Shown: positions 1-6,253, counted from the first letter of the stretch. The stretch is DNA of 7,118 nt from Actinobacteria bacterium ADurb.Bin346 (GCA_002068775.1 MWAX01000146.1:1-7118); one strand, 5' to 3'. Numbers and translations: made by a program. The notes: generated from the letters alone by a model not told the origin.

Positions 1-480
1 ACTGCTATCCTGTGCGGGATTTAATTGTTCCTGCTTATTTGATTCCTGCTTATATGCTGCTGAGCCTTCAGATAATTCCTGTGATTTGTTTTGTCCCGAT
101 TGCATCGTCTCTCCGCTATCTGCCGAAGCTGTGAAAGTCTCCTGCGGCTTACTCATGGACATATTCTCATCAGAGTTTTCAGTCTGTTCGGCTTTAGCTG
201 CCGCAACAACCGGCAGGCTGCTGCCTGTGTTTACATATTTTACACTGAAATAAATTCCTGCAGTCAGTACTGCCACCACTGCAAAACCTGTTGCAATCCG
301 GACAAAAATCCCGAAATCAAGTTTTTTTCCCGCTGATATGGCATCTGCGCATTTCTCCTCTATGACTATTTCATCCCCGATTTCATAATCGCCTGCAGGT
401 ATATCCTTTTTTAAAAACCGTCCATCCGGTGTAATAAGGATGCAGTATTCTTTTTTTATGTCAATTATTAATGCCTTCAT
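1..480 (-). CDS. rsgI: RsgI-like membrane anti-sigma factor, N-terminal part (runs off left edge)
   Basis: The reading frame opens with ATG at 480 and stays open for 160 codons to base 1, so the C-terminus lies outside the window. Residues 1-45 match the RsgI N-terminal domain: MKALIIDIKKEYCILITPDG, then a YEIGDEI motif near 32-38. In known systems this cytoplasmic domain binds and silences SigI. A single membrane helix follows at about 56-80. After it come about 80 residues rich in Ser, Gln, Glu and Ala, which look like a flexible extracytoplasmic linker. The start is 2 bases after the sigI stop codon, with AGAGGA just upstream (491-486) as a ribosome site, so translation is probably coupled to sigI. 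The Asp-x-Asn-Pro segment usually found just after the helix in RsgI proteins is not seen. Any sensor or carbohydrate-binding domain would be beyond the window. Confidence 0.85.
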   Translation of the reverse strand, partial: MKALIIDIKKEYCILITPDGRFLKKDIPAGDYEIGDEIVIEEKCADAISAGKKLDFGIFVRIATGFAVVAVLTAGIYFSVKYVNTGSSLPVVAAAKAEQTENSDENMSMSKPQETFTASADSGETMQSGQNKSQELSEGSAAYKQESNKQEQLNPAQDSS

Positions 481-482
481 AC

Positions 483-1181
483 CTATCCTCTGCCCAGATC
501 CAGAAAACTGTATTTTTTTAATATCGCAACAACAATGGCTATAATATATATTCGGCCTCTTTCAATTTTTTTCCGGTGTACGGCCATGATTTTTTCAATC
601 TTTTTTATGGGAAGTCTCTTTGTCCTGAAAAGCTCCTCAACCATTTCCGTATTTTCTGCAATTTGCTTTGCGATGCTTATATACTGCTCCCTCAGATCTG
701 CCTGCTTTGGGCACACTCTTGTGAGCATATCAAACTCTATACCCAGCTTGCAGAGTTCTGAAGCATATTCAATGATTTCAAATTTTATATCTTCTGCCTC
801 ACTGGCATAAGAAAACCTTTCAACCGATTTTTTATCTATTGCTGCAGAAGTCGCAATGTCCTCTTCATCATCATAGCTTGTGATACCCTGGGCATGTCTT
901 GATTGCTTCCTGTAGTAGTCTATCAGCCTGTTTGAGATAACCAGTCTTGCAAAACTCAGGAATTTGCCTTTATCGGCATCATAAGTGGAAATTGCTTCAT
1001 TGAAAGCAAGCAGACCAACTGAAAGCTCCTCGTCAACGCCATATTCAACAAATCTTGAAAGTCTTTTTTGTATGACACTGGCAATAAAAGGCTTGAATTG
1101 GGTTATAAGAGTGCTTGATTTTTCTCTGTCGCCTCTGGCTTCGAGGACTCTTTCTTCAAGTGTCTGCATTTTTGAAAACAT
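483..1181 (-). CDS. sigI: RNA polymerase sigma factor SigI
   Basis: This is a sigma-70-family factor of the SigI group, 232 aa, a normal length for the group. It recruits RNA polymerase to stress or envelope promoters and is normally held inactive by RsgI, encoded next. Residues 50-95 form sigma region 2: DEELSVGLLAFNEAI, then YDADKGKFLSFA and NRLIDYYRK, which are core-binding and -10 recognition helices. The C-terminal domain at about 185-222 carries the SigI hallmark (RKKIERGR followed by IYIIAI) in place of a normal region 4. I chose the ATG at 1181, which overlaps the TPM gene stop as TAATG. A TTG two codons upstream (1187) and an ATG at 1169 are also in frame. A GGGGG run a few bases upstream may act as a weak ribosome site, and re-initiation after the TPM gene is likely. 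Function is inferred from family. Confidence 0.93.
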   Translation of the reverse strand: MFSKMQTLEERVLEARGDREKSSTLITQFKPFIASVIQKRLSRFVEYGVDEELSVGLLAFNEAISTYDADKGKFLSFARLVISNRLIDYYRKQSRHAQGITSYDDEEDIATSAAIDKKSVERFSYASEAEDIKFEIIEYASELCKLGIEFDMLTRVCPKQADLREQYISIAKQIAENTEMVEELFRTKRLPIKKIEKIMAVHRKKIERGRIYIIAIVVAILKKYSFLDLGRG

Positions 1182-2185
1182 TACCAACCCCCGCTGGCTC
1201 CTCCGCCGCCAGAAGAGCCTCCGCCAAAACCTCCAAAACCGCCTCCGCCGCCTCCGCCAGAGAAGCCGCCAGAGCCTCCAAAAAAGCCTCCCCCTGAGCT
1301 GCGTGTTTTCTTTGGTATAGTGACTGTCCGCTGGTCATGATAGCCGCATGCTATTCCTGTTGGATAAATATATGTACAATCTCTTTCTTCCAGCATCTTA
1401 CCGGTTGTGGTATAGGTTGCCTGTTGTATAATTGTAGTTTTGATTCTCAATTTGATTTTTTTGCATTTGGGACATTTTCTCCTGAGGATACTCTTAATGA
1501 CTGAAACTATTGTCACAATAAAAAAAATCGGAAAACAGCAAATAAGCAGGGGGTTGCGCCACAGGCCACTGAAAGTCGGGCTATCAAAAAAGTTAGAGGT
1601 TTTTACTTCGCTAACAGGCACAGTGGTCTCAAGTGTTTTACCCTGCTGGGCATATATTTCTTCTGCTATAGCAACAACTCCCTCGTATACGCCTGTGTTA
1701 TAATCTCCTTCTTTGAAGCGCGGAACAATAATATTATTTATAATATTGCCCGCTTCTATATCTGTAATAACTCCCTCCAGTCCATATCCGACTTCTATCC
1801 TTAATTTACGGTCGCTTATGGAGATAAGAAGGAGCACGCCATTATCCTCAGCGGCTTTGCCTATCTCCCATTTTTCAAAAAGTTTCACAGCATATTCTTC
1901 TATAGTTATGCCTTCAAGACTTGAAACAATCGCGACAGCCACCTCTGCGCCTGTCTCCGCTTCTGTCCTGCTGCAGACATTTTCTATCGTGTTTATCCAT
2001 CCTGTGTCAAGTGTCCCGGTATAATCATTTACAAAAGAAGCATAATCAGGGTAATTGATATCACAGTATAAAGCAGCCACTGGAGCAAAAAGAAAAGAAA
2101 GCCCTGTAATTATAAACAGCAAGACTGCTAAAAAAAATTTAAGGGCTTTCTTTCTCAATATATCTTTAAATAGAAATAAAAACAT
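1181..2185 (-). CDS. TPM-domain (DUF477) membrane protein with zinc ribbon and Gly-rich tail
   Basis: A 334-aa protein with a hydrophobic N-terminal segment at about 16-36, either a signal peptide or membrane anchor. A TPM domain spans about 44-180: FVNDYTGTLD near 51-60, NGVLLLISISDRKLRIEVGY near 115-134, and a GLEGVITD motif. A second membrane helix lies at about 211-233. Next is a probable zinc ribbon with Cys238, Cys241, Cys270 and Cys280, then a tail of almost only Gly, Ser and Phe. The TPM domain therefore probably sits outside the membrane and the ribbon inside. Plant TPM proteins (TLP18.3) work in photosystem II repair. The bacterial role is unclear, although pairing with LemA is recurrent and suggests an envelope function. 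The ATG at 2185 has no good ribosome site close by; the nearest, GAGGT, is about 25 bases upstream. The next in-frame start, TTG at 2158, is no better. Confidence 0.88.
   Translation of the reverse strand: MFLFLFKDILRKKALKFFLAVLLFIITGLSFLFAPVAALYCDINYPDYASFVNDYTGTLDTGWINTIENVCSRTEAETGAEVAVAIVSSLEGITIEEYAVKLFEKWEIGKAAEDNGVLLLISISDRKLRIEVGYGLEGVITDIEAGNIINNIIVPRFKEGDYNTGVYEGVVAIAEEIYAQQGKTLETTVPVSEVKTSNFFDSPTFSGLWRNPLLICCFPIFFIVTIVSVIKSILRRKCPKCKKIKLRIKTTIIQQATYTTTGKMLEERDCTYIYPTGIACGYHDQRTVTIPKKTRSSGGGFFGGSGGFSGGGGGGGFGGFGGGSSGGGGASGGW
1184..1297 (-). repeat. Low-complexity Gly/Ser/Phe-coding tract
   Basis: The last 38 codons of the TPM-domain gene are mostly GGN glycine codons mixed with Ser and Phe, forming an irregular GGC/GGA repeat that ends in Trp-stop. 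Such a tail is common in bacterial TPM proteins. The repetitive DNA could allow slippage or length variation and also carries the upstream context of sigI. It also causes spurious open frames on both strands. Confidence 0.8.
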
Positions 2186-2236
2186 TATTATACAGTTTAA
2201 ATCATTGACCTCGTTTGATGCTATGCTGTCTGTTTT

Positions 2237-2902
2237 TTAATCTTCCAGCTCAAGGTTTACCTCAGGAGCCGTTTCAGCCCCCGGCTGAGCTTCAAAGAAT
2301 TCCTTGGGTGAAAAACCAAAAAGGCCAGCGACAAAATTATTAGGGAAAAGCCTTATATAAGTGTTGTAATCCCTGACAGATTCGTTATACCTCATCCGTT
2401 CAACTGTGATACGATTTTCAGTGCCTTCAAGCTGAGTCATAAGATCCCTTATTGTCTCGCTTGCCTTAAGTTCCGGAGTATCTTCAACCACTACTTTTAT
2501 ATCCCTTATAAGGGAGTTGACCTCACTTGTGGCACTCTCCAGTTGAGTTGGACTCTCTGCGCTGTTGATGCCTGATCTTGCATTTGCTATAGCTTCAAAT
2601 ATATCCTTTTCAAGCTGAAGATATGCTTTGGCGCTGTTTGCCAGATTAGGCACCAGATCAAGCCTTCGCTGATAAACATTCTGCACCTGTGCCCATGCAT
2701 TTTCAACAGCAGTTTCCTTTGTAACCATATTGTTCCTGCCGCCAAAAATAACAGAAACAGCTATTATTACCAGGATCAGTATCACTACCACTGCTATTAT
2801 TCCACCAATACATCCCGGTGAAAGCCTTCTTGGCGCTGCCGGCATTGGGCCCTGTCCCTGCCCCTCCGGCTGCTGAGTCTGCATCTGATTGTTTATAATC
2901 AT
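2237..2902 (-). CDS. lemA: LemA family membrane protein
   Basis: A 221-aa LemA-family protein. A Gln/Gly/Pro-rich N-terminus (1-28) precedes one membrane helix at about 31-54. A long helical region follows with family motifs: ENAWAQV (67-73), QRRLDLVPNLA (78-88), a Pro-Glu-Leu-Lys-Ala stretch near 143-147, GTENRITVERMRYNESVRDYN (in two parts, near 160-180), IRLFP and the closing GFSPKEFFE (196-204). LemA proteins are anchored with a short N-terminus inside and the helical bundle outside. Their biochemical role is not established. The start is clear: an AGGAGG ribosome site (2915-2910) lies 7 bases before the ATG, the strongest in this group. The gene sits 73 bp after grpE and 51 bp before the TPM gene, the usual LemA-TPM pairing. 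The tail is acidic. Confidence 0.93.
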   Translation of the reverse strand: MIINNQMQTQQPEGQGQGPMPAAPRRLSPGCIGGIIAVVVILILVIIAVSVIFGGRNNMVTKETAVENAWAQVQNVYQRRLDLVPNLANSAKAYLQLEKDIFEAIANARSGINSAESPTQLESATSEVNSLIRDIKVVVEDTPELKASETIRDLMTQLEGTENRITVERMRYNESVRDYNTYIRLFPNNFVAGLFGFSPKEFFEAQPGAETAPEVNLELED

Positions 2903-2933
2903 TATATTTCCTCCTGATTTGCATATATGTAAA

Positions 2934-2975
2934 ATACAGTGCTATTTCAGTTCCATACAGTACTATTTCAGTTCT
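2934..2975 (-). repeat. Two tandem 21-bp direct repeats between grpE and lemA
   Basis: Copy 1 is 2934-2954 and copy 2 is 2955-2975. On the plus strand both begin ATACAGT and then share CTATTTCAGTTC; they differ at 2 of 21 positions. The pair starts directly after the grpE stop codon and fills over half of the gap before lemA. Within it a tiny frame of four codons (ATG GAA CTG AAA TAG) appears on the minus strand. It may be a regulator site or a simple tandem duplication; the sequence does not decide. Confidence 0.85.
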
Positions 2976-3593
2976 TTAATGCTTCTTGCAGACTTTTACA
3001 ACTGCAGGACGCACAAGAAAGTCATTTAGTTTATAACCTTTCCGCAGCACTTCAAGCACAGTGCCTTCGGGTATTCCTTTCACATCCTCCGTGACCACAG
3101 CTTCGCAATCCACAGGGTCAAACTCTTTTCCCTCAGGAGCAATAACTTCCACCCCTTCTTTCTGGAGGGTTTCCATGAGCTTGCTGTAAATAAGCTTTAA
3201 ACCCTTAAAATAATTATCATTTCCGGCGCCCGGATCACTGTCCATTGCAAGCCCGCTTTCAAAACTGTCTATAACCGGCAGCATTTTTTCAATAAGATCT
3301 TTATTAGCCCTTGACACTGTTTCTGCCTGCTCTTTAATCATCCTCTTGCGATAATTATCATAATCTGCATGAAGCCTTTTTAACCTGTCCAGATATTCTT
3401 CCTCTATTTTCTTGTAATGTGCAAGCTCTTTTCTTAAAAGCTCAATCTCATCTTTCAGCACTTTCATCTCTGCTTCATATTCAGGCTCAAGTTTGCCTGT
3501 TACCTTTGCCGACTTATTCCTTGCTTTAAGAATTTCTTCTGAAATTTCGTCCCCATTTCCTGAACCATGTTTCCTGTCTTTTCTGTTTTCCAT
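2976..3593 (-). CDS. grpE: GrpE, nucleotide exchange factor for DnaK
   Basis: A 205-aa cytoplasmic co-chaperone that releases ADP from DnaK (Hsp70) and so drives its substrate cycle. A charged, disordered N-terminus (1-35) leads into a long dimerising helix or coiled coil (about 38-105), with the conserved LHADYDNYRKRM stretch near 74-85. The C-terminal beta domain contains GKEFDP (155-160), EAVVTED (164-170), GTVLEVLRKGYKLND (177-191) and the ending RPAVVKV. The usual HEA triad reads CEA here. Length is normal. AAGGAAGGT about 9 bases upstream of the ATG is a reasonable ribosome site. No dnaK, dnaJ or hrcA lies in the window, and neither a CIRCE (HrcA) nor a HAIR (HspR) operator is visible upstream. 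Its neighbours are envelope genes instead. Confidence 0.96.
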   Translation of the reverse strand: MENRKDRKHGSGNGDEISEEILKARNKSAKVTGKLEPEYEAEMKVLKDEIELLRKELAHYKKIEEEYLDRLKRLHADYDNYRKRMIKEQAETVSRANKDLIEKMLPVIDSFESGLAMDSDPGAGNDNYFKGLKLIYSKLMETLQKEGVEVIAPEGKEFDPVDCEAVVTEDVKGIPEGTVLEVLRKGYKLNDFLVRPAVVKVCKKH

Positions 3594-3627
3594 TTAGCAT
3601 TACCTTCCTTTTTTATAATTTAAATCG

Positions 3628-3642
3628 CGGATTTGGAATCCG
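3628..3642. promoter_or_regulatory. Perfect 6-bp inverted repeat in the grpE leader
   Basis: CGGATT-TGG-AATCCG is a perfect inverted repeat with a 3-base centre, 35 bp before the grpE start and downstream of the candidate promoter. It could form a small RNA hairpin in the leader or be an operator. No T-run follows on either strand, so it does not look like an intrinsic terminator. Confidence 0.4.
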
Positions 3643-3672
3643 GGGAGATTAAGCGTTATTATAATATATATA

Positions 3673-3701
3673 AGAATATTTCTAAATGAAAGTCTTATCA
3701 A
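3673..3701 (-). promoter_or_regulatory. Possible grpE promoter
   Basis: On the minus strand TTGATA (3701-3696) is followed after 17 bases by TATTCT (3678-3673). The first is 5/6 and the second 4/6 of the sigma-70 consensus. A perfect TATAAT also occurs just downstream (3663-3658) but has only a poor -35 (TTTAGA). The gap before grpE (88 bp) is the longest in the gene series, which fits an internal start. The -35 overlaps the end of the lipoprotein gene. Confidence 0.35.
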
Positions 3702-4149
3702 ACACTATTTTCCATCTGCTGTTTTCTTTCATAAGATATATGTATTTTTTGTAATGACTCGTCTCTTTGTTTTTGTATTTTACATCAAATTCCACAACAA
3801 CTTTGCTCATATCATTTTCAAAACCAAGATATACTATTCTTTTTATCTCAATGTTTTCAACATCCGAAATTATTTCAGTAAGCTCCCTGAGGTATTTTTC
3901 TCTGCTCAATTTTTTTTTATCTTTATTAAGGATAAGATTATCATATATATATACGGAATCATGATTGGAAATTGCATAGATGAAATCAAGCACTGCTTTT
4001 TCAGGGTCTGTCTTAAAATAATAAGAGACGTCAAACTTATCGTCATATTCTCTGCAGCTTGAAAGCGCACCTGCTGCCGCCGCAATGATTATCATAAAAA
4101 TGACAGCTGCAATAAGCTTCAAAACAGGTTTATTTGAATGACCAGGCAT
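3682..4149 (-). CDS. Small lipoprotein, possibly NTF2-like fold
   Basis: A 155-aa predicted lipoprotein. A Lys-containing N-terminus and a hydrophobic helix (about 11-28) end in the lipobox LSSC, with Cys32 as the likely lipidated residue. The mature part has DPEKAVLDFIYAISNHD (48-64), a charged helical middle, and a C-terminal beta-rich part ending with KENSRWKIVFDKTFI. This layout, with an N-terminal helix, then strands and a final RWKIV strand, resembles small NTF2-like/DUF4878 lipoproteins, which are thought to bind ligands or partners at the membrane. I do not recognise a specific family. The ribosome site is weak (GGTGA about 12 bases upstream); no better start was found that keeps the whole signal sequence. 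It lies 34 bp after the cwlM-like gene and 88 bp before grpE. Confidence 0.8.
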   Translation of the reverse strand: MPGHSNKPVLKLIAAVIFMIIIAAAAGALSSCREYDDKFDVSYYFKTDPEKAVLDFIYAISNHDSVYIYDNLILNKDKKKLSREKYLRELTEIISDVENIEIKRIVYLGFENDMSKVVVEFDVKYKNKETSHYKKYIYLMKENSRWKIVFDKTFI

Positions 4150-4183
4150 TTTAAATAAAAGTCACCGTATATTATAAGCATTA

Positions 4184-5263
4184 TCAATGTGGATATTTCG
4201 AATCCTGTAAAAAATCACTTAAGGCTTCGGCTATGGAGTTGCTTATCCCCATCTGATAGTCAGTTTTTAGCAGGTTTTTTCTGTCAGTGTTATTTGAGAT
4301 AAAAGCCGGCTCTATAAGCACTGCCGTCATCACTGTCTCTTTAAGTATTGTGTAGTTTGCTCCATGCACTCTGCAGTCCAGCACACTCAAATATTTTATA
4401 AGATTGTCCTGTATAAGATTAGCTATAACCTTACCCGGAACTGAATATGAGCGCATTCCCTCAAAATAGTAGCAGCTGCTTCCATTTGCATCACCATCAC
4501 ATGAAAACCCGAGATTGAGGCTTACCAGTATATCGGCATTGCTTCTGTTGGCAGTTTTTATCCTGTCTTCAAGGAAAATGCTTGAATTATCTTCTTCGTT
4601 TACAGTAACAGAAGATTCTACGCCCGCACGTGTCAGGATATCCCTGCAAAAGCCTGCAACACTTTTACAGATATATATCTTATCTTTGAAATAATTCAAA
4701 CTTTCAGATGAATCGCTTATATTTTCACCATAATCAAAAATTATCTTAAAGGCTCCTTTTTCCTTTATTTTTAAATATTCTTTTACTGCAGGGTAATTGG
4801 ATGATTTACGGGAATCTATTATTCTTTTTAAATTATTAAAATGCCGCAGTGTAGAGCCGCCAAGTATTCCATCGACATGTATCTTCATGTTTTTCTGAAA
4901 TTCAATAAGAGCTTTGTGCGTTTTGTCACAAAAAATCCCGTTTTCTTTATATTTATAAAAGCCCAGTGTCTTTAGCCAGAGCTGAAGAGTCCTTACATCG
5001 TCACCCCTGAAGGGCGGATTTTTAAGATAGAGCATCCTGTCGCCGACCCTGTATCCTGCATCAAGCAGTTCCTGCCAGGTCTGTGCATCCACTTTTCCTG
5101 TTGCATCTATTCCTCTGTCCTGCTGGAATTTCCTCACTGCATCAGAGGTCGAAGGACCTAACAGCCCGTCGATTTCACCTCTTCCAAGGTCATAGCCAAG
5201 CGACTTGAGCCGCCTCTGGACTTCAACTACTTTTGCCCCTGAAAAACCTTTTTTCGATGCCAT
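4184..5263 (-). CDS. cwlM: CwlM-like pseudo-amidase with two peptidoglycan-binding repeats
   Basis: A 359-aa protein with no signal peptide, so probably cytoplasmic. PG_binding_1 repeats lie at about 8-68 (VVEVQRRLKSLGYD, DAVRKFQQDRGI) and 86-146 (RGDDVRTLQLWLKTLGF, ALIEFQKNMKI). An Amidase_3-like domain spans about 172-352. The linker GDRMLYLKNPPFRGDDV and the later DCRVHG (297-301 region) strongly recall mycobacterial CwlM. From family knowledge, active enzymes have zinc ligands His, Glu, His. Here the DPGHG motif reads DYGEN (177-181), the Glu of the EK motif appears to be Asp194, and SLH reads SLN (248-250). The catalytic-type Glu318 (LIEPAFISN) remains. It is thus predicted not to hydrolyse peptidoglycan. 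Mycobacterial CwlM is a PknB-controlled activator of MurA; a similar regulatory role is inferred. It starts 35 bp after trxB, with a weak ribosome site (AAGG about 11 bases upstream). Confidence 0.87.
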   Translation of the reverse strand: MASKKGFSGAKVVEVQRRLKSLGYDLGRGEIDGLLGPSTSDAVRKFQQDRGIDATGKVDAQTWQELLDAGYRVGDRMLYLKNPPFRGDDVRTLQLWLKTLGFYKYKENGIFCDKTHKALIEFQKNMKIHVDGILGGSTLRHFNNLKRIIDSRKSSNYPAVKEYLKIKEKGAFKIIFDYGENISDSSESLNYFKDKIYICKSVAGFCRDILTRAGVESSVTVNEEDNSSIFLEDRIKTANRSNADILVSLNLGFSCDGDANGSSCYYFEGMRSYSVPGKVIANLIQDNLIKYLSVLDCRVHGANYTILKETVMTAVLIEPAFISNNTDRKNLLKTDYQMGISNSIAEALSDFLQDSKYPH

Positions 5264-5298
5264 TTTTTAAAAAACCTTATCCGTCTTCTAAAAAAGAA

Positions 5299-6243
5299 TT
5301 ATAATCCATTTAAATACTTATCCGCATAGGTTGCAGCAATTGCTCCATCTGCAACTGCAGTTATAACCTGCCTGAGTTTTGTATCTCTTACGTCCCCTGC
5401 TGCAAAAAGTCCATGCTGTGTAGTTGCCATTGTTGAGTCAGTTATAATAAAACCATAATCATCAAGTCTGGCAATCCCCTCTACAAGCTGGCTGTTAGCC
5501 TTTATTCCTATATATTCAAATACTCCGTCTATTTTCATGCATTTCTTTTTGCCGCTTTTAACATTTTTTAATGATACTTCCTCGAGCCTGTCTCCTCCTG
5601 AAAATTTTTCAATGACCGTATCCCATATAAACTCTATCTTTTTATTTTCAAAAGCTCTGGTCTGAAGCATCTTTACAGCGCGAAGCTCATTTCTTCTGTG
5701 GACTATGTAGACTTTTTTAGCAAATTTTGTCAGAAATAGAGCTTCCTGTATTGCAGAATCGCCTCCGCCGGCAACTATAACTTCCTTATCATAATAAAGA
5801 GCACCATCACATGTTGCACAGAACGATACCCCTTTTCCTATATATTCGCTTTCGCCTTCCACAAAAAGCCTTTCCGGCCTTGCGCCGGTTGCTATTATTA
5901 CTGCCTTTGATTTAACTTTGAAGTTCTCTCCCTGGCACTTAAACTGATACTCTTCAGGCCCTGTCCTGCCTGTCAGCTTCAGGGAGTCGACCTGATTATA
6001 TTCGCAGGGTTTAATATTAAATTTTGCACAATGTTCAATAATGTTCTGGATAAGATCATATCCGGAAATATCAGGTTTAAAACCCGGATAATTTTCAATT
6101 GATTCTGTTGTGGTTATCTGGCCCCCTGCCATGACCCTCTCATAAATCCTGAAATCGATAGCAGCTCTTACAGAATAAATTGCTGCTCCCAGGCCTGCAG
6201 GGCCGGCTCCCACTATAATTAAGTCGGTTTTGATTTCTTCCAA
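5299..6243 (-). CDS. trxB: Thioredoxin reductase (NADPH, FAD)
   Basis: A 314-aa low-molecular-weight flavoenzyme that passes electrons from NADPH through FAD to a redox-active disulfide and then to thioredoxin, in the cytoplasm. Visible motifs: the FAD dinucleotide fold GAGPAG (12-17), GGQITTTESIENYPGF (40-55) at the flavin, the active-site CATC (Cys142, Cys145), the NADPH fold GGGDSA (159-164), HRRNELRA (182-189) for the NADPH 2'-phosphate, and the closing GDVRDTKLRQ (283-292). All key residues are present and the length is normal. The start is TTG at 6243: AGGGAG (6255-6250) lies 6 bases upstream, and no ATG occurs between an in-frame upstream TAA and this site. No trxA follows; the next gene is cwlM-like, as in actinobacterial trxB-trxA-cwlM clusters with trxA missing. 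An imperfect palindrome overlaps the ribosome site. Confidence 0.96.
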   Translation of the reverse strand: MEEIKTDLIIVGAGPAGLGAAIYSVRAAIDFRIYERVMAGGQITTTESIENYPGFKPDISGYDLIQNIIEHCAKFNIKPCEYNQVDSLKLTGRTGPEEYQFKCQGENFKVKSKAVIIATGARPERLFVEGESEYIGKGVSFCATCDGALYYDKEVIVAGGGDSAIQEALFLTKFAKKVYIVHRRNELRAVKMLQTRAFENKKIEFIWDTVIEKFSGGDRLEEVSLKNVKSGKKKCMKIDGVFEYIGIKANSQLVEGIARLDDYGFIITDSTMATTQHGLFAAGDVRDTKLRQVITAVADGAIAATYADKYLNGL

Positions 6244-6253
6244 TGCTTTCTCC

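Noticed and set aside
91..336. Plus-strand 81-codon frame with several Cys
   Set aside because: It is antisense to the well-supported rsgI frame; its Cys spacing matches no known ribbon that I recognise.
985..1320. Plus-strand open frame of 111 codons
   Set aside because: It is antisense to sigI and the Gly-rich end of the TPM gene; the GC-rich repeat creates open frames, and it has no family features.
1156..1338. Minus-strand 60-codon frame rich in Ala, Leu and Glu
   Set aside because: It is an out-of-frame reading of the Gly-rich tract across the TPM-sigI junction.
1527..1554. ACCCCC (1554-1549) and CGAT (1530-1527) on the minus strand as a SigI-type promoter
   Set aside because: The -10 is CGAT rather than CGAA, the spacer is 18 bases, and it lies deep inside the TPM gene; a chance match is likely.
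2807..2814. Cys31 of LemA as a lipobox
   Set aside because: The residues before it are SPG and the hydrophobic stretch follows rather than precedes the Cys, unlike a lipoprotein signal.
2703..2924. Minus-strand 73-codon frame overlapping lemA
   Set aside because: It lies in another frame of the lemA N-terminus, which has the clear family match and ribosome site.
3754..4062. Plus-strand 102-codon hydrophobic frame
   Set aside because: It is antisense to the lipoprotein gene; its Phe/Ile richness comes from A/T-rich codons read backwards.
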